Positions 17,907 through 26,277 of a stretch of DNA of 64,000 nt are shown here, in pieces. The position numbers and the translations under genes were made by a program. The DNA is taken from positions 1,550,001 through 1,614,000 of the forward strand of contig CAVXGZ010000001.1 of the NCBI GenBank assembly GCA_963761325.1, written 5' to 3'. Position 1 is the first letter of the stretch. Each line of letters opens with the position of its first letter. The notes beneath the pieces were generated by a model. The model ran no database searches and was not told the DNA's origin. It saw only the letters and a program-made list of their open reading frames with translations. Source of the stretch: Streptantibioticus_C sp963761325. Lineage in GTDB: Bacteria > Actinomycetota > Actinomycetes > Streptomycetales > Streptomycetaceae.

Positions 17907-18374
17907 GTGGAAGAACACGACGGCGGCCGGCCGGGGCGGCTCGGAGTGCGGGATCCGTGGGCCGGCGCCCTGGCCGTCGGCCCCTGGGAGCAGCCGCCGC
18001 CCGAGCCGGGGCCGCCGGCGCGGTCGTCCGCCGCGGCGGTGGCGGACGCCGGTGCGGCGGAGCGGGCGGCGGTGTACCGGGAGGTGCAGGAGGGGGAGGC
18101 GTTCCAGGCGGTGCGGCGGCGCTACCGGAGGTTCGCGTTCCCGGCGTCGGTGGGGTTCTTCGTCTGGTACCTCGCCTACGTGGTGGCCGCGACCACGGCT
18201 CCGGGGCTGATGGCGAGGCCGGTCGTCGGCCCGGTGAACGTGGCGATGGTGGCGGGGCTGGCGCAGTTCGTCACCACGTTCGCGCTGACCGGGGCGTACG
18301 CGTGGCACGCGCGGCGATACCGGGACCGGGCGGCGCTGGACCTGCGGTGGGACACCCAGGAGCGGACGCGGTGA
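17907..18374 (+). CDS. DUF485-family inner membrane protein
   Basis: 155 residues from a GTG start after AAGGAGA. A Pro/Ala-rich N-terminus is followed by the DUF485 core: a conserved RRRYRRFAFP motif, transmembrane segment 1 (ASVGFFVWYLAYVVAATTAPG) and segment 2 (VNVAMVAGLAQFVTTFALTGAYA), then a basic tail. In the acetate-permease operons of proteobacteria (yjcH-actP) such a protein is encoded with the symporter, as here. The TGA stop overlaps the GTG of the symporter gene (GTGA). It is probably a partner or assembly factor of the transporter. Confidence 0.88.
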   Translation: MEEHDGGRPGRLGVRDPWAGALAVGPWEQPPPEPGPPARSSAAAVADAGAAERAAVYREVQEGEAFQAVRRRYRRFAFPASVGFFVWYLAYVVAATTAPGLMARPVVGPVNVAMVAGLAQFVTTFALTGAYAWHARRYRDRAALDLRWDTQERTR

Positions 18375-20020
18375 CCGGCCTGGCGGGCGGTGCGGCGGTG
18401 CCGGCGGCGGCTGCGGCGGCGACGCACCATCAGTGGCTGGCGCTGAGCCTGTTCACGGCGTTCGTGACGGTGACGTTGGCGATCACGGTGTGGGCCGGGC
18501 GCGGGCGGAGTTCGTCGGAGGAGTTCTTCTCCGGCGGGCGGCTGTTCTCGCCGATGGAGAACGGGTTCGCCATCAGCGGGGACTACCTGTCGGCGGGGTC
18601 GTTCCTCGGGGTGTCCGGGCTGATCGCGCTGTACGGGTACGACGGGATCCTGTATCTGGTCGGGTTCCTGGTGGCGTGGCTGGGCGTGTTGATGCTGGTG
18701 GCCGAACTGGTGCGCAACTGCGGGCGGTTCACGTTGGCGGACGTGCTGTCGGCGCGGATGCGGGAGCGGCCGGTGCGGATCGCGGCGGGCACCTCGTCGA
18801 TAGTGGTGGCGGTCTTGTACCTGGTGGCGCAGATGGTCGGCGCGGGGAGCCTGGTGTCGCTGGTCATCGGGGACCGGGGCGCGCACGCCAGGACGTGGAT
18901 AGTCGTCGTGGTCGGTGCGCTGATGGTGGTGTACGTGGCGTTCGGCGGGATGCGGGCCACCACGTGGATCCAGATCGTGAAGGCGGTGCTGCTGCTGGGC
19001 GGGACGGCGGCGTTGACGGCGATGGTGCTGCTGCGCTTCCACGGGGACCCGGGGGAGTTGCTGCGGTCGGCGGCGCGGGGCAGCGGGCACGGATCGGCGT
19101 ACCTGCGGCCGGGGTTGAAGTACGGCGGGTCGTGGACCGCGCGGTTGGACTTCGTGAGCCTGGGGCTGGCGCTGGTGCTGGGCACGGCGGGGCTGCCGCA
19201 CATCCTGTCGCGGTTCTACACGGTGCCGACGGCCAGGGCGGCGCGGCGGTCGGCGGTGTGGGCGGTCGGGCTGATCGGGGTGTTCTACCTGATGACGATG
19301 GTGCTCGGGCTGGGCGCGGCGGCGCTGGTCGGGTCGGGCGCGGTCCGGGCGTCGAACCCGGCGGGCAACACCGCGGTGCCGCTGCTGGCGCTGGACCTGG
19401 GCGGAGGGGCGCGATCGACCGGCGGCACGGTGCTGTTCGCGGTGGTGGGCGCGATCGCGTTCGGCACGATCCTGGCGGTGGTCGCCGGGCTGACGCTGGC
19501 ATCCTCGGCCGCGGTGGCGCACGACCTGTGGGGCAACGTGACCGGGCGGCGGCGCGGTTCGGGGCGGCGCGGGGAGCGCGCGGAGGTGCGGGTGGCCAGG
19601 GCCGCGGCGGTGGGGATCGGCGCGGTCGCCATCGTGTTGACGCTGTACGCGCAGGAGTTGAACACGGCGGTGGTGGTCGGGGTGGCCTTCGCGGTGGCCG
19701 CTTCGGCGAACGTGCCGTCGTTGGTGTTCACCTTGTTCTGGCGGCGGTTCACCACGCGGGGCGCGGTGTGGTCGATCTACGGCGGGCTGGTGCCGTCGGT
19801 GGTGCTGGTGGTCTTCTCGCCGGTGGTGTCGGGTGGTCCGGGGGCGATCTTCCCCGGGATGGACTTCCACTGGTTCCCGTTGCAGAACCCGGGGATCGTC
19901 TCGGTGCCGCTCGGGTTCGCCGCCGGGTGGCTGGGTACGGTGCTCTCGCGCGAGCCGGCGGACGCGGCCCGGCACGCCGAGATGGAGGTGCGCTCGCTCA
20001 CCGGCGCCGGAGCGGTCTGA
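18371..20020 (+). CDS. Solute:sodium symporter, ActP-like (cation/acetate)
   Basis: 549 residues with about 13 hydrophobic segments, member of the SSS family. Motifs: SSEEFFSGGRLFSPMENGFA and GDYLSAGSFLGVSGLI at the start (ActP/YjcG-type signature), LGTAGLPHILSRFYTVP in the middle, and SSAAVAHDLWGN late. This subgroup usually carries acetate or other short monocarboxylates with a cation. It is translationally coupled to DUF485 by a GTGA overlap. Located after a NarL-type two-component pair, which may control it. The substrate cannot be fixed from sequence alone. Confidence 0.88.
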   Translation: MTGLAGGAAVPAAAAAATHHQWLALSLFTAFVTVTLAITVWAGRGRSSSEEFFSGGRLFSPMENGFAISGDYLSAGSFLGVSGLIALYGYDGILYLVGFLVAWLGVLMLVAELVRNCGRFTLADVLSARMRERPVRIAAGTSSIVVAVLYLVAQMVGAGSLVSLVIGDRGAHARTWIVVVVGALMVVYVAFGGMRATTWIQIVKAVLLLGGTAALTAMVLLRFHGDPGELLRSAARGSGHGSAYLRPGLKYGGSWTARLDFVSLGLALVLGTAGLPHILSRFYTVPTARAARRSAVWAVGLIGVFYLMTMVLGLGAAALVGSGAVRASNPAGNTAVPLLALDLGGGARSTGGTVLFAVVGAIAFGTILAVVAGLTLASSAAVAHDLWGNVTGRRRGSGRRGERAEVRVARAAAVGIGAVAIVLTLYAQELNTAVVVGVAFAVAASANVPSLVFTLFWRRFTTRGAVWSIYGGLVPSVVLVVFSPVVSGGPGAIFPGMDFHWFPLQNPGIVSVPLGFAAGWLGTVLSREPADAARHAEMEVRSLTGAGAV

Positions 20021-20100
20021 ACCCGCGGGCGTCCGGCCGTTCGGCACCGCGCGGCCGGGCCCGCGTCAGCCGGGCCCGCGTCAACGCGGCGGCGCCGGCC

Positions 20101-21063
20101 TCACCCCAGCGGGTGGACCGAGACCACCCGCATCGCGGTCGGCGTGCCGAGGTCGGCCCCGCAGCTCTCCGGCCGGGGCGGTTCGGCCGCGGTCGGCTCG
20201 ACCCCGACCGCCCAGGCCCGCCCGTCGGCGTGCGCCACCCGCACCGTCCAGCCGGATCCGGCCGGCTCCGCGGCGCCGGAGTCCGTCCACCCGGACCGGG
20301 AGCCCGCTTGCGTGCCGGTGACGGACAGGGCGTCCGCGCGGTCCTCGCCGGTGAGTTCGCGCACCGCCAACTCGGCGGCCTGGCCGGGGCGTTCCCAGGT
20401 GGAGCGGCCGCGGCAGCGGTCGGCGACCATCCGCCCGCCGCGGGCCGCGTCCAGGGCGGCCTTCGCGCCGGCGGAGTCCTGGCGCGCGTAGGCGTAGCCG
20501 TGCGGGAGCACCAGCATCGTCGGGGCGAAGCGGTGGCCGCCGAGGTGGGTGATCTCCCAGACCTGGCCGAGGCCGGAGGCGGCCAACTCGGCGGCGAGCG
20601 GCCGGCCGAGCAGCGCGCAGCACCGGTCCCGCCGGCCGTTGGTGCACACCAGCGCCAGCGGATCGCCCTCGTGGTCGGCGCCGAATCCGTCGTGGAAGCC
20701 GGCGCCGAGCCGTGCGAAGTCCAGGTCCAGCAGTCGGGCGGGGTCGTCGACCACCGCCTCGCGCAGCCATCCGGTGCCCGGCGCGGTGTGCGCGACGAAG
20801 ACCTGGCAGCGGGCGTGGTCCGGGTGGGCGTCGGCGTGCGGGCCGGGGCGCCGGATGAGCGCCGGCCGCACGCCGGTGCCCGCGGCGGCCGACTCCAGCG
20901 CCCGGCCGAGCTCCCGGTCCAGGTGGCTGGCGGTGAGGGCCTTGGCGCCCCACGGGCCGGGCTGCTCCAGCAGGAGCCAGGTGCGGGCGGGGGAGGCGGT
21001 CGCGGCCGGTGATTCGGCCAGCAGGCGGGAGGCCGCCGTGCACCGTGTCGGACTCGTACTCAC
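20101..21063 (-). CDS. Sucrase/ferredoxin-like protein (thioredoxin-fold [2Fe-2S])
   Basis: 320 residues; family Suc_Fer-like (PF06999), thioredoxin-like ferredoxins in which the cluster is bound by Cys and His. The candidate ligand segments are CTNGRRDRCCALLGRPL and THLGGHRFAPTMLVLPHG, the family hallmark HxGGHRFA. The protein is cytoplasmic. The GTG start at 21063 has no ribosome-binding site; an iron-box-like sequence (GGTTAGGCTCGCCT) lies immediately upstream. Members of this family have been connected with electron transfer, and yeast relatives bind [2Fe-2S]. Control by an IdeR/DmdR iron repressor would fit but is inference. Confidence 0.88.
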   Translation of the reverse strand: MSTSPTRCTAASRLLAESPAATASPARTWLLLEQPGPWGAKALTASHLDRELGRALESAAAGTGVRPALIRRPGPHADAHPDHARCQVFVAHTAPGTGWLREAVVDDPARLLDLDFARLGAGFHDGFGADHEGDPLALVCTNGRRDRCCALLGRPLAAELAASGLGQVWEITHLGGHRFAPTMLVLPHGYAYARQDSAGAKAALDAARGGRMVADRCRGRSTWERPGQAAELAVRELTGEDRADALSVTGTQAGSRSGWTDSGAAEPAGSGWTVRVAHADGRAWAVGVEPTAAEPPRPESCGADLGTPTAMRVVSVHPLG

Positions 21064-21082
21064 GAAGGCGAGCCTAACCCGT
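21064..21082 (-). promoter_or_regulatory. Candidate iron box (IdeR/DmdR1)
   Basis: Read on the minus strand the sequence is GGGTTAGGCTCGCCTTC. It matches the core GGTTAGGCTnnCCT of actinobacterial iron boxes; I count 12 of 19 against TTAGGTTAGGCTAACCTAA. It touches the start codon of the sucrase/ferredoxin-like gene, a repressing position. Confidence 0.4.
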
Positions 21083-21124
21083 GCTGGTCACGCCGGTCTC
21101 GTCGAGGTACCGGCAAGATCGGAT

Positions 21125-21170
21125 CGCAAGCCCGCGCAAGCCGCTTGCGTCCAACGCGGTATTCTTGCGT
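21125..21170. promoter_or_regulatory. LacI operator region with CGCAAG repeats and -10 box
   Basis: CGCAAG occurs at 21125 and 21135 and as its complement CTTGCG at 21144 and 21164. The middle pair makes the palindrome CGCAAG-CCG-CTTGCG (21135-21149). TATTCT at 21160-21165 lies 6 bases before the ATG, so transcription is probably leaderless. The same hexamer recurs in the promoter region at 24594-24720. Confidence 0.5.
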
Positions 21171-21171
21171 C

Positions 21172-22179
21172 ATGACACGGCGACTTGCTGAGGTGGCGAA
21201 GAAGGTCGGGGTCAGCGAGGCGACGGTGAGCCGGGTGCTCAACGGGAAGCCGGGGGTCTCCGACGCGACCCGGGCCGCCGTGCTGACCGCGCTGGACGTC
21301 CTCGGCTACGAGCGGCCCACCCAACTGCGCGGTGAGCGCGCCCGGCTGGTCGGCCTGGTGCTGCCCGAGCTGCAGAATCCGATCTTCCCCGCGTTCGCCG
21401 AGGTGGTCGGCGGCGCCCTGGCACAGCAGGGGCTGACCCCGGTGCTGTGCACGCAGACCGCCGGCGGGGTCTCCGAGGCGGACTACGTCTCGCTCCTGCT
21501 CCAACAGCACGTCTCCGGCGTGGTGTTCGCCGGCGGCTTCTACGCGCAGGCCGACATGCCGCACGACCACTACCGGCTGCTCGCCGAGCGCAATCTGCCG
21601 GTCGTCCTGATCAACGCCGCCATCGAGCACCTCGGCTTCCCGCAGGTCTCCTGCGACGACACGGTCGCCGTCGAGCAGGCGTGGCGCCATCTGGTCTCGC
21701 TCGGCCACGAGCGCATCGGCCTGGTGCTCGGTCCGCCCGACCACGTCCCCTCGCAGCGCAAGCTGGCGGCGGCGCGGCGCCTGTCCGGGGGCGGCGGTCC
21801 GCAGCTGCTGGAGGCGTACGTCGAGCACGCGATGTTCTCGCAGGCCGGCGGGCAGGCGGCGGCCGGGCGGCTGCTCGACCACGACGTGACCGGGGTGATC
21901 TGCGCGAGCGACGTGCTGGCCCTCGGCGTCATACGGGGTGTGCGGCGGCGCGGGCTGCGGGTGCCGGACGACGTCTCGGTGGTCGGCTTCGACGACTCCG
22001 CGTTCATGAACTGCGCCGATCCGCCGCTGAGCACCGTGCGCCAGCCGATCGAGGCGATGGGCCGGGCGGCCGTGCAGCTGCTCACCGCGCAGATCGCCGG
22101 CAAGAAGGTCGCGCCCGACGAACTGCTCTTCGAACCGGAACTGGTGGTCCGCGGCTCCACCGCCCCCGCGCCCCAGTGA
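21172..22179 (+). CDS. LacI-family transcriptional regulator of the glucan locus
   Basis: 335 residues. The N-terminal LacI helix-turn-helix reads RRLAEVAKKVGVSEATVSRVLNG-like (residues 3-24) followed by the hinge YERPTQLRGERA. The periplasmic-binding-protein-like effector domain shows VGLVLPELQNPIFPAF, GVVFAGG, VSCDD, LGHERIGLVLG, GVICASDVLALGV and VVGFDDSAFMNCADPPLSTVRQP, all typical. The ATG at 21172 is used; no ribosome-binding site, leaderless promoter likely. It is encoded beside a secreted alpha-glucanase, a sugar ABC importer and an alpha-glucosidase, and shares CGCAAG motifs with their promoter region. It is therefore the likely local repressor relieved by a glucan-derived sugar. Confidence 0.92.
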   Translation: MTRRLAEVAKKVGVSEATVSRVLNGKPGVSDATRAAVLTALDVLGYERPTQLRGERARLVGLVLPELQNPIFPAFAEVVGGALAQQGLTPVLCTQTAGGVSEADYVSLLLQQHVSGVVFAGGFYAQADMPHDHYRLLAERNLPVVLINAAIEHLGFPQVSCDDTVAVEQAWRHLVSLGHERIGLVLGPPDHVPSQRKLAAARRLSGGGGPQLLEAYVEHAMFSQAGGQAAAGRLLDHDVTGVICASDVLALGVIRGVRRRGLRVPDDVSVVGFDDSAFMNCADPPLSTVRQPIEAMGRAAVQLLTAQIAGKKVAPDELLFEPELVVRGSTAPAPQ

Positions 22180-22290
22180 GGCACGCCGCGGTGCGTCGTC
22201 GAGGCCGGACCGCACCGCGCCGGCCGGTGGAACGGGTGACGGGCGGCCGCGCCCCCATCGCGCGGCCACCCGTCACCCGTGCGGCGGGAA

Positions 22291-24540
22291 CTACGAGGCG
22301 TACGCCTCCAGTTCCGAGAGCTGGCCGGCCGGCCAGCCGGTGTTGGCGGTGAACGTCAGCCGCAGGTACCGGGTGCTGGTGCCGGACGGCAGGGTGACGG
22401 TCGCGGTGTTGCCGGTCGCGGGATCGAACGTGTAGTTCGTCGATCCGACGATCGTGGAGTACGAGGAGCCGTCGGTGCTGCCCAGCACGGAGAGCGTCTG
22501 GGTGCGCGCGCCCCACGCGCTGCTGGGCGGCAGCTTCATCACCAGCCGGCCGACCGCCTGCGCGGAGCCGAGGTCCACGGTCAGCGACTGCGGGAAGGCG
22601 TTGTCGGTGCTCTCCCAGTAGGTGTTGGCGTCGCCGTCGACCGCGTTGGACGCCACGTAGACGTCGGTGTGGCCGGTGTCGGTGACGGTCTTGTGCAGCG
22701 CGAGGTTGCCGTTGCCACCGCCGCCCGGGTTGCCGCCGTTGGGGGCCGGCCAGGTCGAGCAGTCGTTCCAGGTGCTGGACCAGCCGGAGTTGCCGCCGCC
22801 GTCGATCACGTCGAAGGTGCCGCTGCCGGCCGGATACGGGCAGTTGTAGACGCCGGCCGCGCCCACGCCGGTCGCGGTGACGTTGCTGAAGGTCGCCGAG
22901 CCGTTGGTCTCGTTCTGCACGACCACGGTGCCCGCGTTGGTGATCTTCGCGCCGTCGATGTTCACATTGCTGATCGGCAGCCCGGTGCCGCCGCCGGAGA
23001 CCAGCTCGAAGGCGCTGTACGGGCTGTCGTCGATCACAGTGTCGGTGATGTTGATGGTGTTGGAGATCGCGTAGTTGTAGGAGTCGACCCGCAGCGCGCC
23101 CATCGGGTGGTTCCAGTTGGGGTTCATCGCGCCGCCGCGCTCGATGGTGTTGTCGGCGATGGTCATGGTGCCGGCCAGCGGGTAGAACGGGCTGGCGAAC
23201 GCCTGGTTGGAGATCGCGATGCCGGAACCGAGCGCGTTGGTGTCCTGGACGTAGTTGCCCTGGACGGTGTCGTCGGTGCCGCCGTAGATCGCGATGCCGT
23301 TGGCCAGGTTCGGCTGGATGACGGTGTTGTCGACGAACGAGTCGTTGGTGTCCGGCGAGTAGAGCGACCACATCGCCAGGCCGTCGTCACCGGTGTTGCG
23401 GATGTAGTTGTTCTTGATGACCGCGCCGGTGGCGGTGCCGTTGATGTTGATGCCGTCCGCGGTGGTGTCCAGGATGCGGTTGTCGGTGACCTGCAGGTTG
23501 GTGTTGGTCCCCTCCAGCCACATGCCGACCTTCTCGTGCTGGATCCACAGGCCGGAGACCACGGAGTTCGCGCCGAGGCTGCCGTTGACGAAGTTGTCCG
23601 GCGAGCTGTCGTTGCGGGTGGTCACCTCGCCGATGGCGGCGAAGTTCTCCAGCTTGACGTTGCCCTGCGCGTTGGACATGTCGATCAGGTGCGTGCCGTG
23701 CAGTTCGGAGTACCAGTCGCCGGCGCCGATCAGCGTGATGCCGTCCACCGGCAGCGGGGAGGTGATGGTGAAGACGCCCGGCGGCATCCACACCTCCTCG
23801 CCGGCCGAGCGGGCCGCCGAGATCGCCTGGTCGAAGGCGTTCGTGGAGTCGCCCTGGCCGCTGGGGTCGGCGCCGTAGCTGGTCACCGAGACCGAGTCGG
23901 CCGGCTGGGAGGCGGCCGCCGCGACCTGCTCGAACTGCGCGAGGTCGATCGTGTAGGGGCCGCCGGTGGAGTCGGAGTCCACCTGCAGCCTGACCTTGTC
24001 GCCCGCTTGCAGGTTCTGGCCGAGCAGCAGGCGCGCGTCGTCGAAGAGGTGGTGCGTCTGGGAGCCGACGATGTTCCCGGTGCTGATGTAGGAGTACTTC
24101 GAGGTCACCGGCAGCGTCTGGCTGATCCGGGTGCCGTCGACGTACACCGCGAGCGAACCCGAGCTGCCCTGCGGCAGGTTGTACGAGACGTCCATCGCGT
24201 TGGCCGGCGCGGTGAGCGTGAACTCGACGTACTTGCCCTGCCCGGACAGCTGGACCGCCTCGCGGCCCGACGCCTCCGAGGCGACCGTGCCCTGCGTGTA
24301 GTCCGGGCCGATGACGCTGCCGTTGGTGGCGGCGTCCTCCGCCTCGTAGGTGGTGAACGGGACGGTGGCGCCCTGTCCTCCGGTGACGGCGGCCGGGTGC
24401 GCCGCGGTGTGGTGCGCGGGGGCCGCCGTCGCCTGGCCCGGCGCGGCCAGCGCCAACGCCGTGGCGCAGACGGCGGCCGCGGCCAGCAGCCGGGCCGCGG
24501 CGGGCCGCCGGCGTGGGCGGTGGGGGTGGTGGGTGTCCAT
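22291..24540 (-). CDS. Secreted GH87-type alpha-1,3-glucanase/mycodextranase with CBM35-like and F5/8 C domains
   Basis: 749 residues from the ATG at 24540. A signal peptide with Arg-rich start and hydrophobic core ends near residues 35-40. A CBM35-like domain begins with YEAEDA at 65. A right-handed beta-helix catalytic domain covers about 205-600. It holds TTADGININ and RNTGDDGLAMWS; the acidic residues fall at about 362, 385 and 386, the same 23-residue and adjacent spacing as the three catalytic Asp reported for GH87 enzyme Agl-FH1 (D1045, D1068, D1069). A Gly/Asn linker leads to a C-terminal discoidin (F5/8 type C) carbohydrate-binding domain (about 612-749). GH87 enzymes cut alpha-1,3-linkages in fungal cell wall glucan or nigeran. 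It is divergent from the sugar importer genes. Automatic pipelines may call it only a discoidin-domain protein. Confidence 0.82.
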   Translation of the reverse strand: MDTHHPHRPRRRPAAARLLAAAAVCATALALAAPGQATAAPAHHTAAHPAAVTGGQGATVPFTTYEAEDAATNGSVIGPDYTQGTVASEASGREAVQLSGQGKYVEFTLTAPANAMDVSYNLPQGSSGSLAVYVDGTRISQTLPVTSKYSYISTGNIVGSQTHHLFDDARLLLGQNLQAGDKVRLQVDSDSTGGPYTIDLAQFEQVAAAASQPADSVSVTSYGADPSGQGDSTNAFDQAISAARSAGEEVWMPPGVFTITSPLPVDGITLIGAGDWYSELHGTHLIDMSNAQGNVKLENFAAIGEVTTRNDSSPDNFVNGSLGANSVVSGLWIQHEKVGMWLEGTNTNLQVTDNRILDTTADGININGTATGAVIKNNYIRNTGDDGLAMWSLYSPDTNDSFVDNTVIQPNLANGIAIYGGTDDTVQGNYVQDTNALGSGIAISNQAFASPFYPLAGTMTIADNTIERGGAMNPNWNHPMGALRVDSYNYAISNTINITDTVIDDSPYSAFELVSGGGTGLPISNVNIDGAKITNAGTVVVQNETNGSATFSNVTATGVGAAGVYNCPYPAGSGTFDVIDGGGNSGWSSTWNDCSTWPAPNGGNPGGGGNGNLALHKTVTDTGHTDVYVASNAVDGDANTYWESTDNAFPQSLTVDLGSAQAVGRLVMKLPPSSAWGARTQTLSVLGSTDGSSYSTIVGSTNYTFDPATGNTATVTLPSGTSTRYLRLTFTANTGWPAGQLSELEAYAS

Positions 24541-24593
24541 GCGGTGCTGCACCTTCTTCGGGTCCTGGCGGGGGCCGCCGGGCGGCGCCCGCT

Positions 24594-24720
24594 CGCAAGG
24601 TTGCAGTGAGGGGAGCCTGCACACGATAAAAGCGCGGTTCGCAAGACATCAAGCCATGCGCGCAAGGAAATTTTGGTTATTCGCAACAGTCAAGCAAATT
24701 TGCGCAATAACTTGCTAGAG
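24594..24720. promoter_or_regulatory. Divergent control region of glucanase and ABC importer with LacI-type motifs
   Basis: CGCAAG occurs at 24594, 24640 and 24661 and a CGCAAC variant at 24682. TTGCGCAA (24700-24707) and GCAAATTTGC (24694-24703) are perfect palindromes, and CTTGC at 24711 completes the cluster. The region is much more A+T-rich than its surroundings. The shared hexamer with the LacI gene promoter suggests a common regulator. Confidence 0.5.
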
Positions 24721-24769
24721 CCTGTCGCGGTCTGTACCTTGAGCCCACCCACGAGGGAAGGGCTGAGCC

Positions 24770-26170
24770 ATGAAGACCATCCGCTACCGGGGACTGGTAG
24801 CCGCCGCACTGGTCACCGTCATCGGACTGACCGGGTCGGCCTGCGGTACCAGCGCCGGTGGCAACGGGGGCAGCGGCGGCGGGAGTTCCGCGGACGCCGC
24901 CGCGCCGCTCGCACGCGACGCCAAGGTGACGATCAGCGTCGACTGCGCGCCCCCGGCCACCAAGAAGCCGGAGCTGAAGGAGTGGAACGAGGACGTCGCC
25001 GCGTTCCACAAGATCTATCCGCACGTCACGATCGAGGGGAAGTCCACCACCGGACAGTGCGAGGACCCGGCCACCTTCACCGCGCAGCTCAAGGGCGGCA
25101 GCGAGCCGAACGTCTTCTACACCTACTTCACCGACCTGCAGCAGGTGCTCGACTCCGGCCAGGCCGCCGACATCACGCCCTACGTGACGTCCCGGACCGT
25201 GCCCGCGCTGCACGACATCCAGCCCACCGTGCTCGACGTGCTCAAGGACGGCGGCCGGCTCTACGGCCTGCCGACCAGCAACTACACGATGGGCATCCTG
25301 ATCAACCGCAAGCTCTTCCAGCAGGCCGGACTCGACCCGGACAAGCCCCCGGCGACCTGGGCCGAGGTGCGCACCGACGCCAAGGCCATCGCCAAGCTGG
25401 GCCACGGCATCGCCGGCTACGGCGACTACAGCGCGGGCAACAACGGCGGCTGGCACTTCACGGCCGAGATGTACGGCCTCGGCGGCGACATGGTCACCGC
25501 GGACGGCAAGAAGGCCGACTTCGACAACGCCAAGGGCCGGCAGATCCTGCAGAACCTGCACGACATGCGCTGGGACGACGACAGCATGGGCCAGACCCAG
25601 CTGCTCAAGTGGGGCGACCTGCAAAAGCAGATGGTCTCCGGCAAGCTCGGCATGTACCTCGCCGCGCCCGACGACATCACCTACATGGTCGAGACCCTGG
25701 GCGGCGACTACCAGGACTACGGCATGGGCCCGATGCCCGGCGGCCAGGCCACCCTGTTCGGCGGCAACGACTACCTGTTCAAGAAGTCCGACACCCCCGA
25801 CCAGATCAAGGCCGGCATCGCCTGGCTCAACTTCCACACCCTCACCCCCGGCAAGGGCCAGTTCGACTGGGCGCGCACCAAGGCGGACGGCCTGCCCGTC
25901 GGCCTGCCGGAACCGGAGCTGTACGACGGCGCGGCCAAGGCCACCGACGACCGGATCCGCGCCGCGGCCGCCACCATGCCGGTCGCCAACTTCCAGGCGT
26001 TCGTCGACCACCCGGTCCCCGGCAAGGCCGAGCCGGCCAACGCCCAGGAGATCTACAAGGTCCTGGACAACGCGATGTCCGCGGTGCTGACCGACCGCGG
26101 CGCCAACGTGGACAAGCTGCTGGCCACCGCGTCCTCCCAGGTCGACGAGGTGCTGGCCAACAGCCAGTGA
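24770..26170 (+). CDS. ABC sugar transporter, extracellular solute-binding lipoprotein
   Basis: 466 residues. A short signal peptide ends in the lipobox LTGSAC, so Cys at about residue 25 would be lipidated and anchor the protein outside the membrane. A Gly/Ser-rich tether follows. The remainder is a family 1 sugar-binding protein (MalE-like): KVTISVDCAPP, LYGLPTSNYTMGILINRKLF, GYGDYS and VSGKLGMYLAAPDD. It is the first gene of an importer operon (binding protein, two permeases). Context with a GH87 enzyme and an alpha-glucosidase points to alpha-linked oligosaccharides such as nigero-oligosaccharides as ligand; that is inference. Confidence 0.93.
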   Translation: MKTIRYRGLVAAALVTVIGLTGSACGTSAGGNGGSGGGSSADAAAPLARDAKVTISVDCAPPATKKPELKEWNEDVAAFHKIYPHVTIEGKSTTGQCEDPATFTAQLKGGSEPNVFYTYFTDLQQVLDSGQAADITPYVTSRTVPALHDIQPTVLDVLKDGGRLYGLPTSNYTMGILINRKLFQQAGLDPDKPPATWAEVRTDAKAIAKLGHGIAGYGDYSAGNNGGWHFTAEMYGLGGDMVTADGKKADFDNAKGRQILQNLHDMRWDDDSMGQTQLLKWGDLQKQMVSGKLGMYLAAPDDITYMVETLGGDYQDYGMGPMPGGQATLFGGNDYLFKKSDTPDQIKAGIAWLNFHTLTPGKGQFDWARTKADGLPVGLPEPELYDGAAKATDDRIRAAAATMPVANFQAFVDHPVPGKAEPANAQEIYKVLDNAMSAVLTDRGANVDKLLATASSQVDEVLANSQ

Positions 26171-26180
26171 CCCACCCGGA

Positions 26181-26220
26181 GCGCCGGGCCGGCCCGCGAC
26201 CGCGCGGACCGGCCCGGCGC
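26181..26220 (+). terminator. Intra-operon hairpin after the binding-protein gene
   Basis: A 12-base perfect stem (GCGCCGGGCCGG, 26181-26192, and complement 26209-26220) with an inner CCGCG/CGCGG helix lies between binding protein and first permease. In sugar importer operons such hairpins stabilise the upstream message or reduce read-through, so that the binding protein is made in excess. Confidence 0.65.
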
Positions 26221-26277
26221 ACCGCCGCCCCCGCGCGGCAGCCGCCCCGGCCGGACCAGGAGCACCAGGAGTAATCG

